Numbered from the stretch's first letter, positions 16,972-26,454 are shown. The stretch is 64,000 nt of DNA from Clostridium sp. M62/1 (GCF_020736365.1 NZ_CP085988.1:3354001-3418000); one strand, 5' to 3'. Numbers and translations: made by a program. The notes: generated from the sequence alone by a model not told the origin.

Positions 16972-17478
16972 TTAAAGTCCGTAATTGAATTCACAGATTC
17001 CTATATTTCCGTTTTCATCCTCAGACAGAACCACATTCGCACCGTCTGGATCTCCAACCGTCATCTTCCCGTCTTCAATTGCAAGGGAGTCCACATCACA
17101 GGAACCCACCGCCTCCAGCAGCTCATCTGTGTACAGCTTATCCAGTCCAAGCGCGTCCAGGTCCTTTAGCCCCTTAAGTTCCACCGGTTCCTCAAAATTC
17201 ACACGCACCGGATAGTTCAAAAGCCCATCCAGATATTCTGTGGTGAGTCCTGTGGTTATCTCCATCTGAACCACAGAGGCTGAGGAGCGGAACAGCGCTT
17301 CTGTCATGTCTTCTTCCTCATCCCCCTGTGTCTCTGTATCTGTCTCTTCACCTGCATCAGTACTAATCTCTATCTCTTCGGAAGGCTCCGGCCCCTGTAC
17401 CTGGCTGCTCTTTCCAGAGCAGGCAGCCAGGCTCAGGGAAATAGCAGCGGCTCCTGTCAGTAAAAGTAATTTTCTCAT
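16972..17478 (-). CDS. Lipoprotein of unknown function
   Basis: A 168-residue secreted lipoprotein. A signal peptide (MRKLLLLTGAAAISLSLAAC) ends in a lipobox, with the lipidated Cys20. Next comes an acidic Glu/Asp/Thr linker (about 25-58) and a small globular domain (about 60-168). I do not recognise the domain. It is probably anchored on the outer face of the membrane. It has its own promoter at 17570-17598. Confidence 0.75.
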   Translation of the reverse strand: MRKLLLLTGAAAISLSLAACSGKSSQVQGPEPSEEIEISTDAGEETDTETQGDEEEDMTEALFRSSASVVQMEITTGLTTEYLDGLLNYPVRVNFEEPVELKGLKDLDALGLDKLYTDELLEAVGSCDVDSLAIEDGKMTVGDPDGANVVLSEDENGNIGICEFNYGL

Positions 17479-17569
17479 CGTTTTCCTCTTTTCTCTGTCA
17501 CGGATATCCAGTTTGACAAATATTTTCTGATTAATTCAGATATTTTCAGTTTTTGTTACCGGTAATGAC

Positions 17570-17598
17570 ACTATACACAATTCTTATCCCGGTGTCAA
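17570..17598 (-). promoter_or_regulatory. Sigma-A-type promoter for the lipoprotein gene
   Basis: On the minus strand TTGACA (17593-17598), 17 bases, TATAGT (17570-17575), about 90 bases upstream of the start. Confidence 0.7.
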
Positions 17599-17686
17599 TG
17601 AAATCAGCTCCGTTTAAAAAAACCGTAAGAACTCTTAAGAGCATGATTTGAATGGAAATACACGGCTCTCCAGACAGACCGATGCC

Positions 17687-18673
17687 TTATGCCTCCTCCT
17701 TTTTTCCGTTGACAATCACTACCCCGGCACATACCAGAATAAGAGCAGCCAGGTTTTTCAGACTGAACGCCTGCCCTCCCTCATGGAGGAAAACAGCTGA
17801 CAGAAGAACGCCTATGACCGGATTCATGAAGCCGTAAATTGCCACTCTTGAGGCAGGATTATACTTGAGGAGAATGCCCCAGACAGAATAAGCCGCAGCC
17901 GACACAAACGCAAGATAAATGAGAATTCCCGCAGATGCAGCGTGAAAGTTCCCCGGTCTTCCCCCGAGCAGAAAACCAAATGCTGTGAGGATCAGACCTC
18001 CAAGCAGGAACTGCCATCCGCTGAGCATAACCGGATCCTCTTCTTTCGAATACCGCTTCATAAAAACTGTTGAGAACGCATATGACAGAGAAGAACAGAG
18101 CACAAAACCCTCCCCTGAGAGCCGGAAGGAAAACTCCATTCCCCCCTGTCCCAGATTTGCGGCTACTACGCCTGCCAGGCCTGCAGCGCAGCCCAGAATC
18201 TTATTTCCCGTCAGCTTCTCCTGCCTGAATAAAAGTCCCGCAATCAATATGACAAACAGGCTGTTGGCTCCCACAATGATCGAGCCCTTAACGCCGCTGG
18301 TATTTGCCACGCCCAGATAAAAAAACGTATACTGAAGCACTGTCTGAAGCATGGACAGCTTCACGATCTTTGGCACAGCTTTCGAGGAGGGGACAAGAAG
18401 TCTTCTCTCAGCAAGGCTTCCGAATATCAGAACCAGAAGTCCTGCCAGAAAAAAACGATATCCCGCAAACACAATCTGGCTGCCCTGTGCGTCGGAAGGG
18501 ATCTCCAGCAGCTGGTATCCTATTTTGATTCCCGGAAACGCGCTCCCCCAGAGTGCACAGCAAAAGACTGCCAAGACGCCTAAAATCACCGGTCTTTGAA
18601 AGGCAGACCCCTGTCTTTGTGCCGTCCTTTCTCTCTCCCTCTCTGTCTCTTTTGTTAATTGCAACTGAGCCAT
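17687..18673 (-). CDS. EamA/DMT-superfamily transporter
   Basis: A 328-residue membrane protein with about ten hydrophobic segments arranged as two EamA repeats (about 35-165 and 180-322). Typical segments are FCCALWGSAFPGIKIGY in the first repeat and the AVFLHEG turn near the end. Members export amino acids or other metabolites; the substrate is not predictable. A charged 30-residue N-terminal extension precedes the first helix. It starts 157 bases after the stop of the HAAS/DUF1700 gene, with a terminator between them. Confidence 0.85.
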   Translation of the reverse strand: MAQLQLTKETERERERTAQRQGSAFQRPVILGVLAVFCCALWGSAFPGIKIGYQLLEIPSDAQGSQIVFAGYRFFLAGLLVLIFGSLAERRLLVPSSKAVPKIVKLSMLQTVLQYTFFYLGVANTSGVKGSIIVGANSLFVILIAGLLFRQEKLTGNKILGCAAGLAGVVAANLGQGGMEFSFRLSGEGFVLCSSLSYAFSTVFMKRYSKEEDPVMLSGWQFLLGGLILTAFGFLLGGRPGNFHAASAGILIYLAFVSAAAYSVWGILLKYNPASRVAIYGFMNPVIGVLLSAVFLHEGGQAFSLKNLAALILVCAGVVIVNGKKEEA

Positions 18674-18694
18674 ACTCTCCGTTATCTCCTCTCT

Positions 18695-18724
18695 GAAAAA
18701 ATGGCCGGCTTTCTTCGCCGGCCA
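18695..18724 (-). terminator. Intrinsic terminator downstream of the HAAS/DUF1700 gene
   Basis: On the minus strand GGCCGGC, a 7-base loop, GCCGGCC, then ATTTTTTC. Confidence 0.85.
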
Positions 18725-18829
18725 GTCTTTCTCTATTTTATTTGTCTGTTTAAACTCCCTGCCGCAAAAGATTTCCTCTTTCAGATGGGAAAAAAACTTT
18801 CCGCCGGCTCCTTTCTCTGAAGGCCTGTG

Positions 18830-19315
18830 TCACCTTCTCGAATTTCGAAACAGTGACCAGATTAGTAAGATAATCAGAATCGGAGTGGCATAGCGGAACA
18901 GAAGGGCAAAAATACCTCCGATAATAGACAGGACAGAGATCATCACCAGTATCACAACTGCAAAAATCAGGAATTTCCAGTACCACTTGTTCAAGTTAAA
19001 ATAGTGGAAGCCTGTGCGCTGTTTTTCCTGTCTGTCATAGCCTGTATCATACTCCCGGCCAAATCCCTGGGAGCCGTATCCGGAATAGGAACTTTCCTGG
19101 CTCTCATACTCACCGGCTCCGCTGGTATCGATAATCGTCTTTGCAATAAGACGGGGACTCCCTATCTCTTCAATCACCTCAGACTCTGAGCGCCCCTTCG
19201 CCACCTCCTGGGAAATATAGTTATCATAGTAGCGGAGGTTATCGGAAACTGCCCCTGCCGGAATTTCCCCCTTCAGTGACGCCTCCAGCTCCTTTAAAAA
19301 TTCTGCTTTTCTCAT
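18830..19315 (-). CDS. HAAS/DUF1700-domain membrane protein
   Basis: A 161-residue protein. The N-terminal HAAS domain (about 1-65) has the pattern FLKELEASLKGEIPAG, then YYDNYISQEVAKG and EVIEEIGSPRLIAKTII. A Gly/Tyr/Ser linker and two membrane segments follow (about 113-160). HAAS domains usually sit in membrane proteins paired with PadR-type regulators or sensors and are thought to relay signals. No PadR gene is adjacent here. Function is otherwise unknown. Confidence 0.75.
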   Translation of the reverse strand: MRKAEFLKELEASLKGEIPAGAVSDNLRYYDNYISQEVAKGRSESEVIEEIGSPRLIAKTIIDTSGAGEYESQESSYSGYGSQGFGREYDTGYDRQEKQRTGFHYFNLNKWYWKFLIFAVVILVMISVLSIIGGIFALLFRYATPILIILLIWSLFRNSRR

Positions 19316-19421
19316 GTATATGCTTCTCCTAATATTTTGCCGTTACACTGCTTTTCTGACAGAATAATAGTATCACAAATCAGTTTTTTTAGCCAGCCCT
19401 GAAAATGCTGTAAACCGTATC

Positions 19422-19450
19422 TTCCCTCTCCCCTGCTGTCCTGCTATAAT
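19422..19450 (+). promoter_or_regulatory. Extended -10 promoter for the MBL-fold gene
   Basis: TGCTATAAT (TATAAT at 19445-19450) with a weak TTCCCT 17 bases upstream; about 105 bases before the start codon. Confidence 0.55.
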
Positions 19451-19556
19451 AGAGGGCATAAACCCCTATGAAGGGCAGGGCCGGACAGCCGGCAGAAACG
19501 AAGGCAGAGAGTTTCTGAAACTGCCGCTTCTAAATTACAACCAAGGAGGAAACCAT

Positions 19557-20411
19557 ATGATTACTGAAGCCATCTCTCCCTCTGAGGAGCTGTACGTCTT
19601 CGGCACAGGAAATGCCGCAGTCACCCATTGCTACAATACCTGTTTTGCGATCCGGACTGAGACTTATGTGCCTGGCAGCGGCTCCCGGGAAGAATTTTTC
19701 ATGGTGGACACAGGCGGCGGAAACGGGATTTTCGGGATTCTGGAGCGCATGAATGTATCTCTTTTTCACATCCATCATATTTTTATCACCCACGAACACA
19801 CCGATCATCTGTTAGGCATTGTCTGGATGGTGCGCATGATCGGCACGCAGATGAAAAAGGGAAGTTATGAGGGAACGCTGTCCATCTACTGCCATGACGG
19901 CCTTGTGGAAACCATAAAGACCATCTGCCGCCTGACCCTGCAGAAAAAGTTCTATGATTTAATAGGCGACAGAATCCTTCTGATTCCAGTGAGTGACGGG
20001 GAAACACGGGAAATTCTCGGCTATCCGGTCACTTTTTTTGACATCCACTCTACGAAAGCCAGGCAGTTTGGCTTTACTTTCGTGCTTAAAAGCGGAAAAA
20101 AGCTCACCTGCACCGGAGATGAACCCTTAAGCGAGTTGTGCGAGCCTTATGTCAGAGACAGCTTCTGGCTCCTCCACGAGGCCTTCTGTCTCTACAGTGA
20201 GAGAGAGCAGTTTTCTCCTTACGAAAAACATCACAGCACAGTCAGAGAAGCCTGCCAGCTGGCTGAACGGCTGCATATCCCAAATCTTGTGCTCTGGCAC
20301 ACCGAGGAGAAGAACCTCAGCCGCCGCAAAATTCTCTACACAGCGGAGGGAAGAAACTACTACAGCGGAAACCTGTTTGTGCCTGATGACGGGGAGATTC
20401 TGAAGCTTTAG
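19557..20411 (+). CDS. Metallo-beta-lactamase-fold hydrolase (RNase Z-like)
   Basis: A 284-residue protein with the metal-binding motif THEHTDHLLG (HxHxDH). Later ligands are Asp in LTCTGDEPL and His in LVLWHTEE. The layout resembles RNase Z/ElaC relatives, including the GTGNAAVTHCYNTCF N-terminus. It is shorter than true tRNase Z and lacks an obvious exosite arm, so it may act on another phosphodiester or ester. ATG 19557 follows AAGGAGG. It stands as a single gene. Confidence 0.78.
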   Translation: MITEAISPSEELYVFGTGNAAVTHCYNTCFAIRTETYVPGSGSREEFFMVDTGGGNGIFGILERMNVSLFHIHHIFITHEHTDHLLGIVWMVRMIGTQMKKGSYEGTLSIYCHDGLVETIKTICRLTLQKKFYDLIGDRILLIPVSDGETREILGYPVTFFDIHSTKARQFGFTFVLKSGKKLTCTGDEPLSELCEPYVRDSFWLLHEAFCLYSEREQFSPYEKHHSTVREACQLAERLHIPNLVLWHTEEKNLSRRKILYTAEGRNYYSGNLFVPDDGEILKL

Positions 20412-20473
20412 GGCTCCTTCACCGGTTTTATCCCGTCAGGACCTGCCCCAGCATATGACGCAGGCACCCACCC

Positions 20474-20980
20474 TTACTTGTCTCTGCTCTCCTTCTGCTG
20501 TTCCCCCTGATCGATCTTTCGATCCACAAGATGATAGAAGGTCATGGTGGTTGTGGCTACCAGCTTTTCCCTGTCGTCAAAAATCTGGCAGTCACAGACG
20601 GAAAAGGTCCTCCCATATTTCACCTCTCTGGCTTCTGCTGTCATCTTTCCATCGGGCTTTCCCGGGCGCAGAAAATTAATGGAGCCATTTACTGTAGTCA
20701 CTCTGTGCCCATGGCCCATGATGGCAGCCCCTGACACTGTGTCTGCCAGGGAAAACAGACAGCCGCCATGAATGATTCCAAGGGGATTCAGATGCCATTC
20801 CTTTACCTCCATCTCTCCCCTGGCGAACCCCTCGCCCCTCTCGACAATCCGAATTCCAAGAGCATCTCTAAAACCTGCAGAGTCTGTCTTCTGCTCTGCA
20901 CCTCTGTTTTCTTTCCCCTGTCCTTCTGTGTTTTTTCCCTTTTCTGTGCAATCGTTGTAATGATCTCTGATCAGTTCCAT
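20474..20980 (-). CDS. PaaI-family hotdog-fold thioesterase
   Basis: A 168-residue protein. Residues about 40-155 form a hotdog domain with the PaaI signature HLNPLGIIHGGCLFSLADTV and later TVNGSINFLRPGKP. It probably hydrolyses acyl-CoA thioesters. The N-terminal 35 residues are charged and low-complexity. It is divergent from the M23 gene. Confidence 0.82.
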   Translation of the reverse strand: MELIRDHYNDCTEKGKNTEGQGKENRGAEQKTDSAGFRDALGIRIVERGEGFARGEMEVKEWHLNPLGIIHGGCLFSLADTVSGAAIMGHGHRVTTVNGSINFLRPGKPDGKMTAEAREVKYGRTFSVCDCQIFDDREKLVATTTMTFYHLVDRKIDQGEQQKESRDK

Positions 20981-21035
20981 TTCTTTTATCTCCTTTATCT
21001 GTCCTCGCAGCCTCCGGCGGAATTTAGCGCCCGGA

Positions 21036-21076
21036 TTTCAGCAGTACATGCTGAAACCGGTATGCGCAGGTATAAT
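21036..21076 (+). promoter_or_regulatory. Promoter with overlapping inverted repeat upstream of the M23 gene
   Basis: TATAAT sits at 21071-21076. A perfect inverted repeat, TTTCAGCA-GTACA-TGCTGAAA (21036-21056), covers the -35 position, as expected for a repressor operator. The upstream in-frame ATG at 21048 would lie before transcription starts. Confidence 0.5.
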
Positions 21077-21221
21077 GACCGCTCTGCAGTTATTGTACCA
21101 CATCCTTCATCCTTCAGAAAAACGAATGTCACGTTTTGTCATAAGCGAAGCCATGTCCTCATATGATTATAATAAGCATTTTCGGCCGGACGAAGCGTTT
21201 TCCGGCTCTTTTATTGGAGGG

Positions 21222-22475
21222 ATGTCCTTGCACAGAGCATGGAAACGAATTTCTGATACTTATGAACGGATTCTGCTTTTCTTTTACCGCAGACGCACCA
21301 GGCTTCTCATAGCAGCCGAGATTCTGGCCTTCTGTATCCTGATGGGAGGCTGGTACCTCAAATCAAATCCCGCTTCCCCTGCCCTCTCCAGTCTCCTCTC
21401 CCTGCTCCCCGGCACGGAGGGCTCAGAAGAGGGCAAGGAGAAGGATTTCATCAAATGGGTAGATTTTGACGTGCCGGAAGCGGCGCTGACTAAGGCCTTC
21501 CGCTATGATGTGGACACCTGCCAGCAGCAGATCCATCTGAACTGGATTGAGCTTCTGGCCTATCTCGGGGCAAAATACGGAGGCAATTTTTCCAATTACA
21601 GGGAGGCCGATATGGATGCGGTGGCATCAAGTCTTCAAAGCGGAGCTTCCATGGAACAGCTCACCGCCTCCATGAAATACTACCCTTATTACCTGGAAGC
21701 CTACACGGCAGTCCTCGGCGGAATGGTTGGTTATTACGAAATCGAAATACCGGCCTCCGAGGCTCCTCCCTTTGCCCTGGCAGACGCTCAGATCTATGAA
21801 TCGAATCCGGCAGCCGGGCAGACACAGTCAGGCGGTGAAAGCGCCCAGAGCCCAGCGCCCGAAAAGGTGTGGGTGACAAAATACGGCCTGAAAGCCTTCC
21901 TTCCCATTGCCAAAAATTTCCCCTACTCCGACTACAATGACTTTGGCGTTTCCCGCTCCTACGGCTACAGCCGGAAGCATCTGGGCCACGATATGATGGG
22001 GCAGACGGGAACTCCCATTATTGCGGTGGAATCCGGCTATGTGGAATCCCTGGGCTGGAACCAGTACGGAGGCTGGCGAATCGGAATCCGCAGCTTCGAC
22101 AAGAAACGGTACTACTATTACGCCCATCTGCGCAAGGATTACCCCTACCAGAGCACACTGAGCGAGGGAAGCATTGTGACCGCCGGAGACGTGATCGGGT
22201 ATATGGGGCGCACCGGCTACAGCGCTTCGGAAAATACCAACAATATTGACAAGACGCATCTCCACTTTGGCCTTCAGCTTATTTTTGACGAATCTCAGAA
22301 AGAAGGGAACAATGAAATCTGGGTGGACTGCTATGAACTGATGAAATTCCTGTCCATCAACCGCTCTGAGGCTGCAAAAGTAGAGGGCACGAAGGAGTGG
22401 TCCCGGGTCTACGATATGAAGGACCCTTCAGTCACTGCCATCCAGTCCGGAGTGGAAAACGGGCCGTCAGACTGA
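21222..22475 (+). CDS. M23-family metallopeptidase, membrane anchored
   Basis: A protein of about 417 residues with a cytoplasmic N-terminus, one membrane helix (LLIAAEILAFCILMGGWYL), an extracellular region and a C-terminal LytM/M23 domain. Metal-site motifs GHDMMG and THLHFGLQ are present, with the YYYYAHL and GDVIGYMGRTG strands. M23 enzymes cut peptidoglycan cross-bridges or stems. The start is uncertain: ATG 21222 directly abuts GGAGGG, and TTG 21228 six bases further is better spaced. ATGs at 21126 and 21153 lack a site. The family resembles spore or cell-wall remodelling peptidases; which one is not resolved. Confidence 0.82.
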   Translation: MSLHRAWKRISDTYERILLFFYRRRTRLLIAAEILAFCILMGGWYLKSNPASPALSSLLSLLPGTEGSEEGKEKDFIKWVDFDVPEAALTKAFRYDVDTCQQQIHLNWIELLAYLGAKYGGNFSNYREADMDAVASSLQSGASMEQLTASMKYYPYYLEAYTAVLGGMVGYYEIEIPASEAPPFALADAQIYESNPAAGQTQSGGESAQSPAPEKVWVTKYGLKAFLPIAKNFPYSDYNDFGVSRSYGYSRKHLGHDMMGQTGTPIIAVESGYVESLGWNQYGGWRIGIRSFDKKRYYYYAHLRKDYPYQSTLSEGSIVTAGDVIGYMGRTGYSASENTNNIDKTHLHFGLQLIFDESQKEGNNEIWVDCYELMKFLSINRSEAAKVEGTKEWSRVYDMKDPSVTAIQSGVENGPSD

Positions 22476-22476
22476 A

Positions 22477-22523
22477 AAGAACCGGTGCATGGATGATCTC
22501 ACAATCACCATGCACCGGCTCTT
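22477..22523. terminator. Bidirectional hairpin between M23 and NCS2 genes
   Basis: ACCGGTGCATGG at 22481-22492 pairs with CCATGCACCGGC at 22508-22519 around a 15-base loop. An A-rich left flank gives a T-rich exit on the minus strand. Confidence 0.7.
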
Positions 22524-22598
22524 ACCCAGAAGCCTAATCATGAAGCTGCATCCTGGCCCCGGTTCCTGCCCGGCTCTGTACGCTCTTCACGAAGCTGC

Positions 22599-23918
22599 CT
22601 ACTCGGCACTGTTATCCTCCGGGACAATCAGATTCAGGAAGAATACAATCAGGAAGGATACCATCAGGGAACTTCCGAAAATGTTTTTAATCAGCTGCGG
22701 ACAGAACTGAAGGATGGAAGGCACGCTGTCAATTCCGATGCCGATGGCCAGGGCAATCCCCACAATCATCTTGTTCCTGTAATTTAAAGGCTGTTCTCCC
22801 AAAAGCTGAATTCCTGACATGGTAATGGCCGCAAATACAGTCACCGTAGCTCCGCCTAACACCGGCTGCGGAATTGTCGCCATCAGCGCGCTGAACTTGG
22901 GGCATAAACCGGCTGCCAGCATAATCACGCCCACAATCAGGAACACCTTTTTTGCCACTACCCTGGTGGTACAGATAAGTCCCACGTTCTGGCTGTACGG
23001 ATCTGTAGGCAGACCGCCGATGCAGGCTCCGATCATACCACAGATGCTCTGTCCCTTAATCGCGCCGCCCAGCTCCCGATCCGTGGCCTCTCTTCCAAAG
23101 CCGCCCATAGCGGTGGAGGACACATCGCCGATCGTCTGTACGGCCTGAACCACATACATCAGAACCATCATAATAATGGCATCCGGCGGGAACTCAAGCC
23201 CAAAGTAAAACGGCCTCGGCAGAGCAAAGAAGCCCGCCTGTCCCACCTGGTTGAAGCTGACCATATCTCCCATCGCCAGGGCAATCACATAGCCCACGGC
23301 AATTCCTATCAGCATTCCCGATACCTTAACGTAGCCCTTTCCAAGAAGGCTGCATGCAAGAGTGACCGCCAGTGTCACTATCGCCAGAATCCAGAACCGT
23401 CCGGAGCCGAAGGTTCCGTCTGCCTGCGCTCCGGAACCGCCGCCCATGTAGGTGATGGCTGTCTTATAGAGAGACAGACCGATACTTAAAACAACGGTTC
23501 CGCTGACAATGGGAGGGAAAAATTTCCGCAGTTTTCCCATAAACATGCCGATAAAAATTGACAGAAATCCAGCCACAAGCTGTGAGCCGAAAATAGCGGC
23601 AATTCCGTGCTGAGTTCCTATCATCGTCAGGATCGGCATATAGGCAAAGGCAACGCCCATTACACTTGGAAGCCCCATTCCAAATCCCCAGACAGGGTAG
23701 AGCTGAAGCAGGGTGGTGATGCCGCCGATAATCATGGCAGCCTGCGTCAGCATAATCTCTTCCTCTGGCGGAAGGCCCAGGGTCCCCGCAATCAGCATCG
23801 GGGGAGTAATGTTTCCCACAAGCATGGCAAGGACATGCTGCATGGCCTGGGGAAACGCAAGTCCGAAGGACGGCTTTCCGTCGAGTCTGAAAAGCTCTGC
23901 ATTTTTCTTCTGTTCCAT
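22599..23918 (-). CDS. NCS2-family xanthine/uracil-type permease
   Basis: A 439-residue membrane protein with the NCS2 (nucleobase:cation symporter) pattern of 14 helices. Signature segments are FGLAFPQAMQHVLAMLVGNI near the start and the substrate-site motif YSQNVGLICTTRVV. The sequence leans toward xanthine/urate-type members; the exact base is inference. The promoter at 23959-23987 lies close upstream. I looked for a purine riboswitch in the leader and did not see one. Confidence 0.88.
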   Translation of the reverse strand: MEQKKNAELFRLDGKPSFGLAFPQAMQHVLAMLVGNITPPMLIAGTLGLPPEEEIMLTQAAMIIGGITTLLQLYPVWGFGMGLPSVMGVAFAYMPILTMIGTQHGIAAIFGSQLVAGFLSIFIGMFMGKLRKFFPPIVSGTVVLSIGLSLYKTAITYMGGGSGAQADGTFGSGRFWILAIVTLAVTLACSLLGKGYVKVSGMLIGIAVGYVIALAMGDMVSFNQVGQAGFFALPRPFYFGLEFPPDAIIMMVLMYVVQAVQTIGDVSSTAMGGFGREATDRELGGAIKGQSICGMIGACIGGLPTDPYSQNVGLICTTRVVAKKVFLIVGVIMLAAGLCPKFSALMATIPQPVLGGATVTVFAAITMSGIQLLGEQPLNYRNKMIVGIALAIGIGIDSVPSILQFCPQLIKNIFGSSLMVSFLIVFFLNLIVPEDNSAE

Positions 23919-23958
23919 CGTGTTTTACCTATCCACTTTCCTCAAATTTCCACAGTGG

Positions 23959-23987
23959 ACAATATCACACGCAAATTGCTCTGTCAA
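23959..23987 (-). promoter_or_regulatory. Sigma-A-type promoter for the NCS2 permease
   Basis: TTGACA (23982-23987), 17 bases, TATTGT (23959-23964) on the minus strand, about 40 bases before the start codon. Confidence 0.7.
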
Positions 23988-24054
23988 CAGACCTGTCCAT
24001 GGATTTAACAGTATCTTAACACCCCTCTGAGCTTCCCTCTCCTGACTGAAAATC

Positions 24055-25218
24055 CTACCGGATCACCCGGACACGCTTCATTCCGCTGATCTTTTTCAGC
24101 TTTTCGATGGTTTCGCTGTCTGCCTCTGTCTCCAGATCGATCAGCGTATAGGCATATTTGTCGCGGCTCTTGTTGACCATGTTGGCAATATTCATATCCG
24201 TTGCGGCCAGGATAGCTGAAATCTGGCCAATCATGTTCGGAATATTCCTGTGGAGGAGAGCCACCCGGCTCACGGAAGCGCACACGCCCATATCGCAGTC
24301 GGGATAGTTAACGGAATGATGGATATTTCCATTTTCCAGATAGTCCATCAGCTCCTTTACAGCCATCACTGCGCAGTTGTCCTCCGACTCCTCCGTGGAT
24401 GCGCCCAGATGGGGAGTCGCAATCACATGCTCCATCTCCATAACAGCGGGATTTGGGAAATCCGTCACGTAGCGCTTTACCTTTCCGGAGGCCAGCGCCT
24501 CCTTCATATCAGCGTCATTTACCAGCAGATCCCTAGCAAAATTCAGGATCACCACACCGTCCTTCATCTTTCCGATGCTCTCTTTTCCAATCATCCCTCT
24601 GGTGGAATCCAGGAGCGGCACATGGACGGTAATATAGTCGCACTCACTGTAGATGGCGTCAATATCTGTGATATGGCGCACATCCCTGGAAAGCATCCAG
24701 GCTGCACTGACAGAGATAAACGGATCATAGCCGAGCACCTCCATTCCGAGGGATGCTGCCGCATTGGCCACCTCCGCTCCGATGGCTCCCAAGCCGATCA
24801 CACCCAGCTTCTTTCCCCGGATCTCTGTCCCCGCAAACGCTTTTTTGGCTTTTTCCATATCTTTTGCGATATTTTCATTGCCGGCATTTTCGCGGCACCA
24901 GCCGATGCCTCCTGTCACGTCCCTGGCAGCCAGAAGCATCCCGGCAATCACCAGCTCCTTGACGCCGTTGGCGTTGGCTCCCGGGGTGTTAAACACCACA
25001 ATCCCCCGGGCTGCACACTCGTCTAATGGAATATTGTTGACCCCGGCTCCGGCTCTTGCCACTGCTCTGAGACTTTCGGGGAACTCCATCCCGTGCATGG
25101 AAGCGCTTCTGACCAGAATGCCGTCTGCCTCCTCCATCCGATCCGTCATCTCATATCCATCTGTAAAAAGCTCTGTCCCGTATCTGGAAATCGGGTTCAG
25201 GCAATGAATCTTTCTCAT
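24055..25218 (-). CDS. serA: D-3-phosphoglycerate dehydrogenase
   Basis: A 387-residue NAD-dependent dehydrogenase for the first step of serine synthesis. NAD-binding fold with GVIGLGAIGAEVANAA, catalytic Arg in NFARDLLVN and His in ATPHLGAS. A C-terminal ACT domain (about 315-387) probably binds serine. The usual acidic partner in the DVF-x-x-EP segment is not evident; the site reads VTDFPNPAVME. The gene follows serC by 35 bases and closes the leuB-ilvD-ilvB-serC-serA operon. Confidence 0.93.
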   Translation of the reverse strand: MRKIHCLNPISRYGTELFTDGYEMTDRMEEADGILVRSASMHGMEFPESLRAVARAGAGVNNIPLDECAARGIVVFNTPGANANGVKELVIAGMLLAARDVTGGIGWCRENAGNENIAKDMEKAKKAFAGTEIRGKKLGVIGLGAIGAEVANAAASLGMEVLGYDPFISVSAAWMLSRDVRHITDIDAIYSECDYITVHVPLLDSTRGMIGKESIGKMKDGVVILNFARDLLVNDADMKEALASGKVKRYVTDFPNPAVMEMEHVIATPHLGASTEESEDNCAVMAVKELMDYLENGNIHHSVNYPDCDMGVCASVSRVALLHRNIPNMIGQISAILAATDMNIANMVNKSRDKYAYTLIDLETEADSETIEKLKKISGMKRVRVIR

Positions 25219-25253
25219 GTTTCGTCCTCCCTGCGCCTTTTCTTCTGTCTGCT

Positions 25254-26342
25254 CTACAGATTCTGATTCCGGGCCTCAAAATCCCTCATAAATTCCACCA
25301 GCTTTGCCACTCCCTCCTCAGGCATGGCATTGTAAATACTTGCCCTCATTCCTCCGACCGTTCTGTGTCCCTTCAGATTGACAAATCCGGCTTCCTTTGC
25401 TTCCTTGATGAATTTCGCATCCAGCTCCTCAGAGTCTGTCACAAACGGCACATTCATCAGAGAGCGATCCTTCTTCTCCACGGTTCCGCGAAACAGTCTG
25501 CTCTCATCCAGGAAATCATAGAGAATCTTTGCCTTTCTCTCATTTATCTCCTTCATAGCCTCAAGACCGCCCTGCTTTTTCAGCCACTTGAAAACCTTTC
25601 CGCACATATAGATGCAGTAGGTAGGCGGGGTATTATAGAGAGAGTCATTGTCCGCGTACGTCTTATAGCGCAGCATAGTAGGTGTCCCCGGCAGAACGTC
25701 CTCGGTAATCAGATCCTCCCTGACTATGGCAATGGCCATACCGGCGGGCCCTACGTTCTTCTGAACGCCTCCCCAGATGATCCCGAACTTTGAAACGTCC
25801 AAGGGCTCAGAGAGAAAGCAGGACGAAACGTCTGCCACCAGAGGCTTTCCCTTGGTGCCGGGAAGCTCGTGAAACTTGGTTCCGTAGATGGTATTGTTCA
25901 GGCAGATATACACATAGTCTGCCTTGTCATCCACCGGAAGATCCGAGCAGTCGGGAATGTAGCTGAAGGTTTTGTCCTCGCTGGACGCAATGGCATTGGC
26001 CGTCCCGTAGAGCTTCGCCTCCTGCCATGCCTTCTTGGCCCACTGGCCTGTTATAATGTAGTCTCCCACTCTGTTTTTCATCAGGTTCATGGGAACCATG
26101 GCAAACTGCACATGGCCGCCGCCCTGGATAAACAGCACCTTGTAGTTGTCGGGAATATTCATAAGTTCTCTCAGATCCTTCTCTGCCTCGTCGAGAATAT
26201 CCTGAAAATCCCTGGAGCGGTGGCTCATCTCCATCACTGACATCCCGCAGCCCCTGTAATCCATCATCTCTGCTGCCGCTTCTCTCAACACTTCCTCAGG
26301 CATAACTGCCGGCCCTGCCGAAAAATTGTAGACTCTGCTCAT
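25254..26342 (-). CDS. serC: Phosphoserine aminotransferase
   Basis: A 362-residue PLP enzyme converting 3-phosphohydroxypyruvate to phosphoserine. It starts MSRVYNFSAGPAVMPEEV, typical of SerC. It has FIQGGGHVQFAM for cofactor binding and the Schiff-base Lys in WGGVQKNVGPAG. Length and motifs match the family. It sits directly before serA, so both early serine-pathway enzymes are made together. Confidence 0.96.
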   Translation of the reverse strand: MSRVYNFSAGPAVMPEEVLREAAAEMMDYRGCGMSVMEMSHRSRDFQDILDEAEKDLRELMNIPDNYKVLFIQGGGHVQFAMVPMNLMKNRVGDYIITGQWAKKAWQEAKLYGTANAIASSEDKTFSYIPDCSDLPVDDKADYVYICLNNTIYGTKFHELPGTKGKPLVADVSSCFLSEPLDVSKFGIIWGGVQKNVGPAGMAIAIVREDLITEDVLPGTPTMLRYKTYADNDSLYNTPPTYCIYMCGKVFKWLKKQGGLEAMKEINERKAKILYDFLDESRLFRGTVEKKDRSLMNVPFVTDSEELDAKFIKEAKEAGFVNLKGHRTVGGMRASIYNAMPEEGVAKLVEFMRDFEARNQNL

Positions 26343-26454
26343 ATTCGCTCCTCCTCTTATCCTTTTTCATACTCATTTGGGGAATTTCCCTGGCATTTCA
26401 GACGGCTCTCCCTTTTCTGCCGTTTCCTTCCTCTGCCTTATTTTTCCCGGCCCC

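Noticed and set aside
23919..24054. Purine riboswitch in the NCS2 leader
   Set aside because: The transcript leader is only about 30-40 bases and lacks the aptamer junction.
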